Assembly (NCBI GenBank): GCA_963921825.1
Contig: OY997592.1
Location: 57,680,336 to 57,744,335 of the forward strand
Length of the DNA: 64,000 bases
Source: Erodium maritimum
Lineage: Eukaryota > Streptophyta > Magnoliopsida > Geraniales > Geraniaceae
Direction of reading: 5' to 3'
Shown here: positions 46,555 to 58,369 of the stretch, one piece after another
Position numbering within the stretch: the stretch's first letter is position 1
Layout: the number at the start of each line of letters is the position of its first letter
The notes under the pieces: generated by a model
Told to the model about the DNA's origin: nothing
What the model saw: only the letters and a program-made list of their open reading frames with translations
Databases searched by the model: none
Made by a program: the position numbers and the translations under genes

Positions 46555-46931
46555 GAGCATGAACAACGGTGCGTCCCAGCTCGTGTTTTTGCGGGACGTA
46601 GGACGCGAGCCGTCCCGTTGTGGGATGACTTTTTCGCGTCCTGCAAAAACATGGGACGGGCCGCGGCTCGCGTCCCGCTAATCTGGGACTCAGGACGTGC
46701 GTCCCGGGTTGCATGGTTGCTCGACACGTGTCCCTTTTTCTTTCTTTTTTTTTAAATGCAAAAATCAGATTTAACTAAATATGATTGGTCCACTCACAAT
46801 ACGAGACCTTATACGAGACTTTATACGGGACTCACCACTGTGGAACACAATTTATTTTGAGTCTTGCATCCCACTATTTTGTACAGTCAGCATCCAAGCC
46901 CCTAATACAAGCCCTTTTGTTGTACATGCTC
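46555..46931. mobile_element. Tourist-like (PIF/Harbinger) MITE
   Basis: A 377-bp element with ends GAGCATGAACAACGG and TTGTTGTACATGCTC, flanked by the TTA duplication (46552-46554 and 46932-46934). The left half is rich in GGGACG/CGTCCC motifs (for example GGGACGTAGGACGCGAG). TTA duplication and these ends are typical of Tourist MITEs. Confidence 0.78.
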
Positions 46932-47107
46932 TTATGGCTTGGATTTAGCAGAGACCTTAGTTTCATTCTTTGCAACATAAGAGAATTTACTACCTTTTCT
47001 CGTGTATTTCTATTTTGGCTGGTGGGTCAAGGGAGCAAGCAGTGCTCTTGACTTGACGCCTTGGCTCGTGTAGTGGTTTTGGTCTTAGATCTGTTCGGAC
47101 TGAGGTT

Positions 47108-47345
47108 GGCTCGTACTCGGTATAATTATAGAACTTCCCATTTGGGTACTCATTTAGTGTTGGTTTGCGAGGGGTTACTACTCACGGTATTGGAACGTTC
47201 AACTCGAATTCCATCCTCAGAGCCCCGAATCATGATTACTTTATGCCACTGCCTGCTTGGACTCAAAGCATGTTCAGTGCAGACATTGGTGTGGCGTTGC
47301 GCTTCTCTACATGCATTGGTGACAGTTTGTTCGGAAAGGTATTGG
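47108..47345 (+). repeat. degenerate direct repeat of 53847-54030
   Basis: GGTATAATTATAGAACTTCCC, then TTGGTTTGCGAGGGGTTAC, parallels GATATAATTACAAGCTTTTCCC and TTGGTCGGCGAGGGGTTAC beyond the long solo LTR. Translations are also similar (RYNYRTSHLGTHLVLVCEGL against RYNYKLFPLGPRLVLVGEGL). The nature of the repeated sequence is unknown; a decayed retroelement is likely. Confidence 0.5.
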
Positions 47346-48329
47346 CCTGTTGTAAGAACCGCTCCCAATTGATCCCGGTCGAATCGGTGACTTTTAAGAC
47401 AAGTTTGACTTTCTGCCGGAAAAGTCAACTGAGGACTCAGGAGGTCACTCGGGGCTTTTTCGGGGCCCCAAAAGCTTAGCCGTCATCACGGTTGGCTTGA
47501 TTGGGCCGTTTCTATTCATGCAAGTATAATTTTGGAGGAAGTCAAAATTGGTCAAAACCGAGCTTTTTCTCGAGTCAATACAATTAATTTTGGACTGCTG
47601 GATTTTAAATGAAGAGAGTGGTTCCCACTATGCCAAGTGTCACTAATAGCTTGGAGGAAAGGAAAGAGGCTCAAATGTCATCTCTACCCTCACTAGTTGT
47701 CCATTAAAGGGATAAGAACTAAAGGGTTTTTAGTCTTTTTCACCTCTAGGTCTTTTAGGGCATTAGATGACACAAATTCATTTCATTTTCTCTAGTGTTG
47801 GCCGAAAATTGAGAGAGGAAGGAGAGTTTGATGCTTCCATGGTGGCTTGAAGAGAAAGCAAGAGAAAAGAGAGACCTTTTGTACCAATCTCCACCTAAAT
47901 CCTCTCCAAAATACCTTCATCTTCTTCAACACATTCTCCTAGAGGTATGGATACTCTCAACTCTTCATTTCATCTACTCTCATCTCTTGGGTTTTTGTGG
48001 GTTTTGGCTTGAGGTTGTTCAACTAGCTTGGTTTTGGCTATTTGGAGAAGAAGTAGTGAAGTAGGAGGTTTAGTTTGTGCTCTTGTTGAAGCTTTGATGA
48101 ACCCATTTGAGGGTGTAGTTGTTGGATGAACTTTTGGAAGTTTTTGTTTTGATTATGCTATGGAGAATCCTTGGAAACTTGTTTATTTGTTGATTCCTAC
48201 CATGGGTAGCGGAGCTTTGGAGGTATTTGATGGTTTTGGGAGCTGGGAATGGTTAAAAATGGAGTTTGGTTATGGATTTTTGTAGGATTCGAGTTGGGGA
48301 AGAAGGGGAAGAATCTGAGCTGGTTCGGC

Positions 48330-48560
48330 ACGGCAGGCGACCCGGGTCGGGCCATGTGCCGGCATGGCAGGCCGCACGGAACGGCTCAGGTACCGGCACG
48401 GTATGCGGAACGGAACGGACGGGATTCCGGCACGGTACCTCATACGGCCCGTGTCTGACTCCGGGCCGGTCTGTCGCACGGTCCGTGCTGGTTTCCGGGC
48501 CGGTCTGTGATACGGGCCGTGCCAGGTTTCGGCACGGCCTGTGCTACGGGACGGGCTGCC
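48330..48560. repeat. GC-rich imperfect repeats (GGCACGG / ACGGGCCG)
   Basis: Short phrases such as CCGGCACGG, GGGCCGGTCTGT and TACGGGCCGT recur irregularly within the long LTR. The stretch is far richer in GC and CpG than its surroundings. Confidence 0.7.
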
Positions 48561-49582
48561 TACCGGATCGGATTTCCAGATCCTAAAAAAACCCTCCTTT
48601 TAGCCCATTTTGATCCCTAAATCATGACTTAACACCTGTTTCCATCACTTGAGTATTATCTATATTTTGGGAGAGAAGAGCACATCGTTGAGTTACTAAT
48701 TTTGGTCTTATTGTGGTCCAAGACCGTGGGACCAAGCTACGAAAGAAGAAAGATCGTGGACACGAGTTAGGAGAACGAAGACCTTGCCGGTACCCGTGTG
48801 AAGAACAGTGTGGTGACTCTCGTTTGTGACATTGACTCTCGTTTGTGACATCAGAGTGTTGAGAGGAAGACCGTGAGGTAGGGAAAGTCTTAATTTCTTA
48901 ATTAACGCTTAGTGTGCATGATTAGGATAATAAAATCGGAAAGGTCCTAGAATTGCCTATAGGATGCGAATAACTAGAATAATCGTATTTCAATTACTAA
49001 TAAATGGATGAGTCTAGTATGCATGCTTAGGACGATGACAATTAGTGAAGTGTGCTTTCAATACTTGGGAAATTGATTTACCGGTAGAGAGGCTGTGAAG
49101 AGCTCTCGGATTAGTTGTGTGCTAGGATCACATGATTGGTTGCTAGTTATTAGGTTAACTTAAGAGTCTAATGAAATTAGATTAGCTTGTATGATTGAAT
49201 GCTAAATTGTTCGTTCACATGATGATTGATTGGTTGAGTGTGTGCATTGATATAACTGTTGATTGAACGGATGATCGAGTATGACTGGTTGTGCCACGGG
49301 GTACAATCAGGTGATCGATGTACCGCTGGTTCGTGACAGGTAAGTATACGGTAAGTGTGGAGTGTATTGGATGTCTTTGTATTGATGAACGTGTGTACTT
49401 TTGAGATTGAGGATTAAGGGAACGTCTTTGGTGTATTGTGGTGAAAGTGTGATTCGATGTGAGTTGGTCGATGGACGTATTAGCGTGTGCGTTCCTTATT
49501 CTTGTTTGTTAATGCTTGTTCCTTTATTCTTATCCTGGAAATGTATGCTTGTTTGTTTGTTTGGTTCGGTACTACACCAGGC

Positions 49583-49605
49583 GGGGGGGGGGGGGGGGGG
49601 GGGGG
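49583..49605. repeat. poly-G tract, 23 G
   Basis: An uninterrupted run of G lies inside the long solo LTR. The exact length is prone to sequencing error. Confidence 0.8.
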
Positions 49606-49706
49606 TAATCCGGTGTCATTGTGGTGGTTGAAGTTGGACAAATACAGTGAGATATTGACTGAGTATTGGAGCCTGAGGGCATAGGTTACTGGATATTACG
49701 AGAATT

Positions 49707-49889
49707 GATTATTGACAGATCCTGCAAGATGTTTATTGATTATTGGCAGATCCTGCGGGATATTTACTAATTATGAGCAGATCATGCGGGATATTTATTG
49801 ATTATTGGCAGATCCTGCGGGATGTTTATTGATTATTGGCAGATCTTGCGGGATATAGATTGATTATGAGCAGATCCTGCGGGATATTA
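49707..49889. repeat. 31-bp tandem repeat, six copies
   Basis: The unit GATTATTGGCAGATCCTGCG plus GGATGTTTATT recurs with the phrase CAGATC at 49716, 49747, 49778, 49809, 49840 and 49871, an exact 31-bp period. It lies in the long solo LTR. Confidence 0.93.
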
Positions 49890-50709
49890 TTTGGGTTACT
49901 TCTTGAGATATGGTTACTAAGGTTTCACCCAAGGATGTGCGTCCCTGTGGAGCACTAACTTGGTTCCTTATGACTTATGGTCATTTGGAGGCATTTCTGG
50001 GAATCCCGATGATAAGCGCCCATTTGGGATTGTTTCCAGTGCCCCAACGCATGTGCGTCCTCTGGACCGAGGGAAAATCTGATATGATATGGACACTCTG
50101 GTGGATCAGAATTATGGGAACCGAGGTGATCCCAGAATATATCTGTCACGCCCCAATTTCAGTAAACCGAACTCAGGACGTGAACCTTTAAAATAATAAA
50201 ACATTTTGAGACCTCTTACAATAAACCACTTTAAAAACACCACTTGTTCAACAAAAATAATATTTACAACTTAAAACACGTCCCAACAAGTGGACAAAAG
50301 TATGGCATCCGTCGCTAGACTCAATTAAACCCAGAATCCCGCTCCTAGCTCTTCAAGCTTCAGAAGCTCACCTAGTCCAACCTGCGACCGGTACCTGTAG
50401 GAAAAGCAGCTAGGGGTGAGCGTTCGCTCACCACCACGAATAACAGACTGACTACGGCATACTTAGCAGACAAAGCCGGTGACACCAACAACCAACTCAA
50501 CACCGGGGATCACCATCCCCAAACTCAAGTAACCCGACCGACACCCACACACTGATACTTTCCTCAGCCGACTCAACACTTTGACACGTGATGTAGACCC
50601 CACACAATGATTGACGACCTCTCCAAAGACACGACTGACTACCACGCAACACCCAAGATCATAAAGGATCGCATACCAAACACGATCACAAAGGATCGCA
50701 TACCCGCTG

Positions 50710-50960
50710 CTCAGTAACCATCTCTGTCTCTCGCCCTTTCCGATCCCAGTTGGGCCAGGCGGTCGACCTGTCGCGCAACTTCTCCCGATCCCAGTCGGGA
50801 GGCTAACCCACAACCTCTCCGCTTCACCCGATCCCAGTCGGGTGGTTAGCCACACCCGCGCGTCCTTCCCCCGATCCTAGTCGGGGAGCTAGCCCACAAC
50901 CTCTCCGCTTCTCCCGATCCCAGTCGGGAGGCTAGCTACACCACACAACCTCCACCATCA
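50710..50960. repeat. degenerate repeats of CCGATCCCAGTCGGG
   Basis: CCGATCCCAGTCGGGAGGCTA and close variants recur about every 60 bp (near 50740, 50785, 50830, 50870 and 50915) with the accompanying phrase CACAACCTCTCCGCTT. Each unit can form a small hairpin. It is part of the nested solo LTR. Confidence 0.8.
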
Positions 50961-51024
50961 TCAAGTAACCAATTACAATCACAAACAAAGTTCAACAGAC
51001 AGCAACAGACCGGTTCAACACTCC

Positions 51025-51530
51025 ACAAGCACTCATGGCCACCCAAGACACCAACGATAAAACACGGACTCGACAACCCCACGGGCACTCACGGCCTCCC
51101 AATACACACGACCATAACTCACGGGCTCAACAACCCCACGGGCACTCATGGCCACCCAAGACACACCAACAGTAACTCACGGGCTCAACAACCCCACAGG
51201 CACTCACGGCCTTACAAGACACACCAACAGTAAAGACACAGGCTCAACAACCCCACAGGCACTCACGGCTTCCCAAGACACACCAATAGTAAAGACACGG
51301 GCTCAACAACCCCACAGGCACTCACGACCTCCCAAGACACACCAACAGTAAAGACACGGGTTCAACAACCCCACGGGCACTCATGGCCACCCAAAAAACA
51401 ATAATAAAATACGAGCTCTCATGGCCACCCAAGACGCAACAGTAAAACACGGGCTCTCATGGCCACCCAAGACACAATAATAAAATGCGGGCTCTCATGA
51501 CCACCCAAGACACAAATTACACAAACAACC
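51025..51530. repeat. about 59-bp tandem repeat array
   Basis: CAACAACCCCACGGGCACTC followed by (A/T)GGCC(A/T)CCCAAGACACACC recurs with starts near 51071, 51128, 51186, 51245, 51304 and 51363, periods 57-59 bp, then shorter units continue to about 51530. It lies in the nested solo LTR. Confidence 0.9.
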
Positions 51531-53074
51531 TCCGGCATAACCAATGCCTCCAACAGTCCTAATATCAACAGTTTCACAATCAACCTCCGGGCATGTCATA
51601 TGCCTCCAGTACTCCTAATCTCGATAAGTTCGCAATCAACCTCCGGGCATGGTCATATGCCTCCAGTAATTCTACTAACGCTAAGTTTTCTGCTCCTACG
51701 ACACTACTAAGTGTCACATGCATTTCCAATATTCGCTACGTTCCCGTATTATGCATTTCTAATATTCGATAACCTACTTAACCCACGACACCCCGGTGTC
51801 ACATGCAATTCTACTGTTAACTTTCCCTATTCAGGGCCGAGATCCGGCTACTTTTCCCTACCTCACGACGAAACCACAACAGCGTCTCCTAGCTGCTGAC
51901 GACCGGGCCAACGCCGTCTTCCAGGGCGAAGTCCGCGTCTGGGTGTAACTCCGATTTTCTCTTCGATCGAAGTCGCACTCTACTTTCCACATAAAGTTAC
52001 AAATTAATAACGGTTCCGTCGTTAAATTAAAGGTTACGATTAGTCCAGTTTAAATCCGACAGTTGTCTTTTAAACTCGAGTGGGCTAAAAGCGGGATTAC
52101 GACGAATCGGGTTCGAGCACCCGCGCACCGAACTCAGAACCCGATGCACGTTTTCCAAGGCACTGATCCCGATGCATGGTTTTCGATGCACGATTCCCGA
52201 GGTATGATTCAGTGTTCCGCTTTTGACCTGTCATAAGTCCGAATTAACGTCCAGGTTCCAAATCCGTTCTACAGTTCCAAAACGTCTTAATTCCAAACTG
52301 AAAATAATCCGCTTTGAATCCTTTTCAAATTTTCAATTTAAAACCCTTTTTATTTAAAACTGATTTTCCTTTTTAATCACAAAACCGAAATCTTTTCTGT
52401 TTTCCTTTTTGGGACTGATTTTCGTTTCACAAAAAAATTCCCTTTTAACAAATTAAATCCTTTACTTTTCAGATTCAACCAAACAACAGTTCCAAACTCG
52501 ACCAGATCCAGAAGTCCATAAACGAATAAACTCGGAAACGAAATCACAAAACCAAAAGAGAGAAAGAAGGGATAGAGGAGCTCGGTTTTGACACCGGCCG
52601 ACCACCGGTGACGATGTCGCCGGCGACCAAACCCCAAAGGGTGAGAATCTCACCGTGGGGAAAGAGTCGACATCGGGGAGGTGAAGGCCGCCACGGGAGC
52701 GGCGGAGTACGACGAGGATTTCGCTCGCCTCAGAACAGGACGACGCAAAGACGGCGAACTCGAATAAACATGTCGGAAGGGGTTTGAGGTGGTCGGAATC
52801 GAACCGTCAGGGCGGCTGGAAGCTCGGGACGAGGGGAGAATCGGCGTTGTGGTGGTGGTGGCGGAACGGACGAGATGAAGGAAGGGAGAGGGCCGGAGAG
52901 GTTCGACGAGGACGAAGGGGAGACGGGCTCACGGGTCGTGCGGTGGTGGCGTGAGGAGAGAGAGAATCGGAGATGGGCGGCGGCCACGACGAAGGGAGAG
53001 AGACGCAGAGAGAGAGGGGCGAGTCAGGATCGAGGAAGGAGAAGGAGTTTAGGGTTTCAGAACCCTAAACTTGC

Positions 53075-53083
53075 CATATATAG
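53075..53083 (-). promoter_or_regulatory. TATA-like box of the nested solo LTR
   Basis: On the minus strand CTATATATGG is followed by AGGGTTCTGAAACCCTAAAC, a typical plant transcript start region. This fits the LTR promoter. Activity is not shown. Confidence 0.45.
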
Positions 53084-53846
53084 GCGGGCCGAGTGCGGCA
53101 TGGGCTGCACGGCCCACACGAGAGAGAAGACCTGGTCGGGCCTTCTCGGGCCTGGTCTGGCTTTTTCCTTCTTTTTTTGAAATTTCTTTTAACCAAAACC
53201 CACTTATTGCACAAACCTACCCTGACGATTTTAATTACAAAAGAATACCCCTTTTAAAATAAGCGGGCTTTACACTATCCATGGATCAGAGGCTTGAGAA
53301 AGCGAGTGGTTGACACGATATTAAATACTCTCATTTTACTCCTATCTTTTCGTGATGGAACTTTTATGAACTCTTTCAAATTTCGGTTATCTTCAAAAGT
53401 GTGATATTGCTTTGTTTATATAAAATATTCATTCGCACTACTTTGTTAATCTTATTATTATGCTTTTGTCTACCCGTTTGAACATTTTAAGTATTGATCT
53501 AAAGGCGGAGTTATTGAGATTTTTCCTACTGAGCGTAAGCTCATCCCCTTTGTTTCTCTTATTGTTTTACAGGAGTACCAGATGTCTAGAGTAGGCGAGG
53601 CTTGGGAGCTTCAGTTCCATTCGGGATTCGTTTTGGATTTATGTTGCTCTTTTCTGTTAAACATTTTATACCTTACTTTGTACTACGAGATATGACTCAT
53701 GGAGGATTTCGAACATTTACTTAGATCATTTTGATGGAGTTTTTATGAGATTTGAGCACTTTTATCGATCATTTATTATTTAATCTATTTTACCTTAAGT
53801 CGCGTCTCGAATCCGGTCAAAACCGGATTTGGGGCGTGACACATGT

Positions 53847-55380
53847 GCTCGATATAATTACAAGCTTTTCCCTTTAGGTCCTCGCTTGGTGTTGGTCGGC
53901 GAGGGGTTACCGATCTCGGTTACGGAATGCTTTGCTCGAGATCTAGCATCATATCCCCATAATATGTCTTATGTCGCTGCCTTCTTGGAGGTTTGTGCTC
54001 TCCCGAGTTGCCTAACTTTATAGAGATTTCTCGGTTCAGTTCTTCGCGGGTGCCTCTTGATTGTACTCGTTCATCCTTTTTCGGACCTCCCGTTCTCACT
54101 TGGACCCTGCTTTCGCTGCGTCCGCGTTCCTCCTCGATGCTGGTATTTTACTCTTATCTTTCTCAACTTTGTGGTGGTCGGGCCCTTCACCTGGTGTTGG
54201 GCATCAGGGTGGTGTTGCTTGTTTGGTGTCTTGTTGTTGTATTTTATTGGTTCGGGGGAGGTTTCGTTGGTGTTGCTGGTTTGGTCAGGGTCAGTTTATC
54301 GTTGACTTGGCTTTTGCAGCTAGTTCCTTTGGATCCATCCATGTTTAGATAGTTTTGTTCTTCAGTTTTTTTTTTTGTCGGAGAAGAACTCATTGGAAAA
54401 AAGGGTCTAACTTTGCTTTTGGATCTTCGTTATGTGTTAGCATTCGTCGGGTTATTTATGATAACTAAGCAGTATATAGAGGGTCGATATTGGAGTTTCA
54501 ACTGTGATTGTTGGTTCTCTTCTTCCAGTTACATCGCCTAGGTGGTTCGCTAAGATCAAATTTGAGACTCTTGTCCTCGTTTCTCCGTCAGGGATTTCAG
54601 AGTTCCTTAGTTTCGACTCCCCTCTTTTGGTTGGCCGGTGGTGTTGGCCTCGACTAGGATCTTGTTATGAGATTCGAGTAGTGTTTAGTGTTTTCTCATT
54701 TGCGTTGTTTTGGCAATGAGTTCTCTCGGTATTCTTCTACTGAGGGTTAAGTTTCTAGCATATGGCTTTTTTGAGTTTGAGGTTCTAAGAGGTGACAGGC
54801 TGTCCTTTCTGAACTTCATGGTTGAAAAATCTGGGTAATGTTCCATTTTCTCTGTGAGATTCATGGTAGAGAAATCTAGGTATTAGACCTTTGTTCTTTT
54901 TCGGTGCTTCATGGTAGTGGAATCTAGGTTTCAGACCCTTGTTCATCTTTTTTGTCTTCTTGGTGGCTTCTTGCGTGAATTGGTGTGGTTTCGTTTCTTT
55001 GTTGGTTGTCGATTCTTCAAGTGTTGTATTCTTCTTGTGGTGATTTGTTTTTTGTTGTGGAGTTTGTAACTAGACTCTTCTTTGTACTCATCCTCCTCCT
55101 TGAGAGATGTTTAATTTAAGGGTTAATATCATACAGCACCACACAAGTATACACGTTTTTCAAATAACACACTAAGTTATGATTTTTTTCATGTGGCACA
55201 CCTATATATCAACGATTTTTTCGTGTGGCACACCTATGTATCAACAAACTTTGATAATTTGTTGGTACATAGGTGTTCCACATGAAAAAATTATAACTTA
55301 GTGTGTTATTTGAAAACGTGTATACTTGTGTGGTGCTTTATGATATTAACCCTGAATTTAAATATGCTTTGTTGATCAAA
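53847..55380 (+). other. decayed sequence, possible LINE 3' region
   Basis: T- and G-rich decayed sequence with short frames only. Apart from a MITE insertion it ends with TATGCTTTGTTGATCAAAAAT, similar to the poly-A-preceding ends of the retroposons in this window (for example CTTATCAAAAA at 28560). The first 180 bp repeat 47108-47345. I cannot identify a protein. Confidence 0.35.
55120..55352. mobile_element. MULE-type MITE
   Basis: A 233-bp near-palindrome with ends GGGTTAATATCATACAGC and GCTTTATGATATTAACCC. The arms pair over about 90 bp (CACACAAGTATACACG, ACACTAAGTTATGATTTTTT). The 9-bp duplication is TTAATTTAA (55111-55119) against TGAATTTAA (55353-55361), one mismatch. Confidence 0.88.
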
Positions 55381-55544
55381 AATATATATTATGTATTGGA
55401 ATCTGTGTATAAGGATCGAATCCAGGAATTGATGTTTGGAACTGATGTTTTCACAATATCATGATCTTGCAGGGATATTGTAAGAATTCTTGTCGGTTGA
55501 TAAGATAATTAATTATCATATTTTATTTCAGTAAATAATAAAAT

Positions 55545-56125
55545 TAAACAAATGCTTGTTTGGGCTAATGTCGTGAAGTGGCGGGGGTTAAGTTGGTCTT
55601 GTCCTTCGTATGTGAGGGGTATGTTACTCTCTTGGCGGAGTCTTATTCCGAGGTGGTGTAGGAGGGTATGAACACCTATATGTGGTCTCATTTTGTGGGA
55701 AGTTTGGTTGGCCAGAAATGGATTGGCTTTTAAGGGAGATATCCCTTTAGTGGAGCAGACGACTTTGCGGGTGCAAGTGAAGGCCCTCGCAGTAAGGAGG
55801 ACCTTGTGCTCGGGGTTGCTTTTGTCTTCTCTCACAGAATGCCGTAGATATCCTTTAGTGAGTTGCAGGATCTCCATTCGATCCAAAGGTGGGAGGTAGT
55901 AGTCTTTTTGGTTTATGGCTGGTTTTCTGTTTCCAACTTTGGTTGTAATGTAGGTATCATTGTTGTGTTGTTTTTTGTTGATTTTTTCTATTCGTTCTGG
56001 GTTTGTGTTCACTGTTTTGACTCTTGTTATGTAGTCCATTTTTTTTAATCTACCTTAGTGTAGACGCATACTCTTTATTCGCGAGAAAGACCTTCATAAA
56101 ACTTCTTTGATAAAAAAATAAAAAA
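55545..56125 (+). mobile_element. LINE 3' fragment
   Basis: A short frame, LIWEVWLARNGLAFKGDIP in part, resembles the C-terminal end of LINE ORF2, where W-x-x-R-N sequences follow the zf-RVT region. It ends in a 3' UTR and an A-rich tail (CTTTGATAAAAAAATAAAAA) near 56125. The 5' part is missing and no target duplication was found. Confidence 0.55.
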
Positions 56126-56390
56126 TTAAAACAATTTTGAAACAAAATCAAGCACTTGAAGCTAACAAATATATATGTAATTGATAAATATATATTTATT
56201 ATACCAAATATATATTTAATAACTATATTCATTTAAATAGATTAAACTAAAATATATATAATTAATGATTAATTAATAACAATTAAATTTAAATAAATAT
56301 ATATTTAATTGTCAATTAATTTGGATTTCAGTGCAATCTTGGCACACAAGGACACACGAGACGGGAAATGATACCCGTAAAATTTGATCA

Positions 56391-57085
56391 CGAATTTCCA
56401 GGAGCTCATAGACGATATAGATGTTTCGGATATGCCGCTAGAGGGACTTTAGTATACTTGGTTTAGGAAACGGAACACAGGGGACAAAATAGAGACAAGA
56501 CTGGATTGACACTTATCTCGGAAGATTTGGCACAGGAAAGGCCTCCGCCTCGTCTGATTAATACGGGCACGACTACCTCGAATCACTACCCGCTCCTTCT
56601 CACATTAGAACCTCTGAACCGCACTCCTCAACCTACCAGGTTTAGATTCGAGTCTAATTGGACGAAAAAATTGGAATGTGGAGCTCTTGTCCAAGGAGCC
56701 TGGGAGGGCCCAAATTCTAATACTATTGGGGAAAGAACAACCTGTATTGGAGCCGCACTTCACCCATGGCGAAAAAATGTCTACCGAACAACACTCCGAC
56801 AAATCAAGTGGTGTCAACGACAGATTGCTTTCTTAAATGACCGAACAAACAGGGAAGGAGTCAATCGGAGAGAAGTTTTCCGTATACAATATGAAAATGC
56901 TTTGGCGTAGAATGGGGCATTCTGGAATTGGAAACAACAAACTAAACACTATTGGCTCACAAAAAAAGACAGAACTTTTAAATTCTTTTTTGCAATGAAC
57001 TCTTTTCAAAGACAAATAAATCAAATTCACTCTCTTCAAAATAATTTAAATAACACGATCACGTAGAAATCAGAAATGAACACTC
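56391..57085 (+). pseudogene. LINE endonuclease/RT fragment
   Basis: The translation begins FQELIDDIDVSDMPLEG, then after a stop YTWFRKRNTGDKIETRLD, the end of an APE-type endonuclease. The open frame at 56506-56910 has SNHYPLLLTLEP (usually SDHCPI) and FRFESNW, the typical link to the reverse transcriptase. WNWKQQTKHYWLTKKDRTFKFF lies beyond. The fragment stops before the RT core. A different LINE family again. Confidence 0.65.
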
Positions 57086-57334
57086 CGCTGCTTTGCTACG
57101 TTAGTAATTTTTTTTGAAAGGGCTACATTAATTAGTATAACTGCGTTAAGAATCTAATCAATTAGTTCAATAAAAAGATCGGTAAATCAATTATGGATTG
57201 AACCGTCAAACAATTGAAATGCCGGGCAAACTATTTGTACGAAAAATCAACTTCAAGGACTAAATATTGGAAAAACGCATTGCCGCTGATAGAACAACAA
57301 TCCCATTGGTCAGCTCATAACGTCCACGGATAGC

Positions 57335-57341
57335 GATCCGC
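57335..57341 (+). promoter_or_regulatory. octamer-like motif upstream of histone H3
   Basis: GATCCGC is seven of eight bases of the inverted CGCGGATC octamer found in plant histone promoters, about 225 bp upstream of the ATG. TCCCGCCC near 57443 resembles an E2F core. Both fit S-phase control but are short matches. Confidence 0.4.
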
Positions 57342-57466
57342 ACCTCTATAATCTAAGGCAACTACATCCGTAGATCGTGAACTCATCAACGATTGACATT
57401 CTTTCTCCAAAACCCTTCACCAGCGCAAAATTTTCACAAAACTCCCGCCCTTCCAAACCTTCCCCC

Positions 57467-57474
57467 ATAAATAA
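57467..57474 (+). promoter_or_regulatory. TATA-like box of histone H3
   Basis: ATAAATAA lies about 92 bp upstream of the ATG, leaving a leader of about 60 bp, usual for plant histone genes. Confidence 0.5.
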
Positions 57475-57553
57475 CCTCAAACCCTCCATCACTCTCCATC
57501 GCTTCTAATTTTCTCGAGAAACAAACAACCTTCGAATCTTCTCATCTACTTAA

Positions 57554-57976
<423 letters not shown>

Positions 57977-58369
57977 AACTTTCCAAAACCATATCTGTCG
58001 CAGCTTTTTCTTAGTTTGTTTTTCCGGATTCAGATCCGGACTTCTGCTATCGTTTCCTATCGAATTAGTGAATGTATATCTGTTTTAAATGAATCTAATC
58101 GTTTATCATGGTAAGGAATCAAACGCTACAAATTCCAATCCCTATGCTTCTAATTTGAGGTTCACCTCATAATTTTGGGTCCTATTTCCTACAATTGTTC
58201 GAGTCTGAAGATTCAATTGTGGTTAATGGTACCGATGAGTTGATTTAATCTTAGATTGATCAGGTTTTGTGATCGGTAGACTTGTTTAGTTTGGATTTAT
58301 GTTAATCCCATATCCAATGTCAAAATTTATGTTTGAAATTAGTTTATTTTGATTCTTTTGTATTATAAA
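57977..58369. other. 3' flank of histone H3, no gene seen
   Basis: AT-rich sequence that should contain the transcript end of H3. I see no animal-type histone stem-loop, which plants lack in any case. Confidence 0.5.

Larger units (their letters stand above)
50144..53274 (-). mobile_element. solo LTR, minus orientation, nested in the longer LTR
   Basis: Read on the minus strand it starts TGTAAAGCCCGC (from 53274) and ends GGGGCGTGACA (at 50144), spanning 3.13 kb. Flanks are ATATC (50139-50143) and CTATC (53275-53279), a 4-of-5 duplication. It contains a TATA-like box at 53075-53083, Pro/Gly-rich open stretches with no gag-pol, and near 50385-50445 the block GAGCGAACGCTCACCCC then TTTTCCTACAGGTACC, parallel to the host LTR. 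It is the same type of element as its host LTR and inserted later in the opposite direction. Confidence 0.72.
47351..53841 (+). mobile_element. very long solo LTR, plus orientation, split by a second solo LTR
   Basis: It starts TGTAAGAACCGCTCCC and ends GGGGCGTGACA, with CCTGT (47346-47350) on the left and CATGT (53842-53846) on the right, a 4-of-5 target duplication. Without the nested LTR it is about 3.36 kb. No gag-pol is found between the ends. It holds tandem repeats, a poly-G tract and, near 53530, the block CTGAGCGTAAGCTCATCCC followed by TTTTACAGGAGTACC, which also occurs in the nested LTR. The likely origin is a Ty3/Gypsy element reduced by recombination between its LTRs. The left boundary is the less certain one. 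Confidence 0.65.

Noticed and set aside
51025..51530. CRISPR-like repeat spacing
   Set aside because: Units are contiguous tandem repeats with no unique spacers, and they lie inside a plant LTR.
52730..53262. Open frames on both strands near the end of the nested solo LTR
   Set aside because: They lie in GC-rich LTR leader sequence beside a TATA box. Translations are low-complexity Arg/Gly/Pro/Ser.
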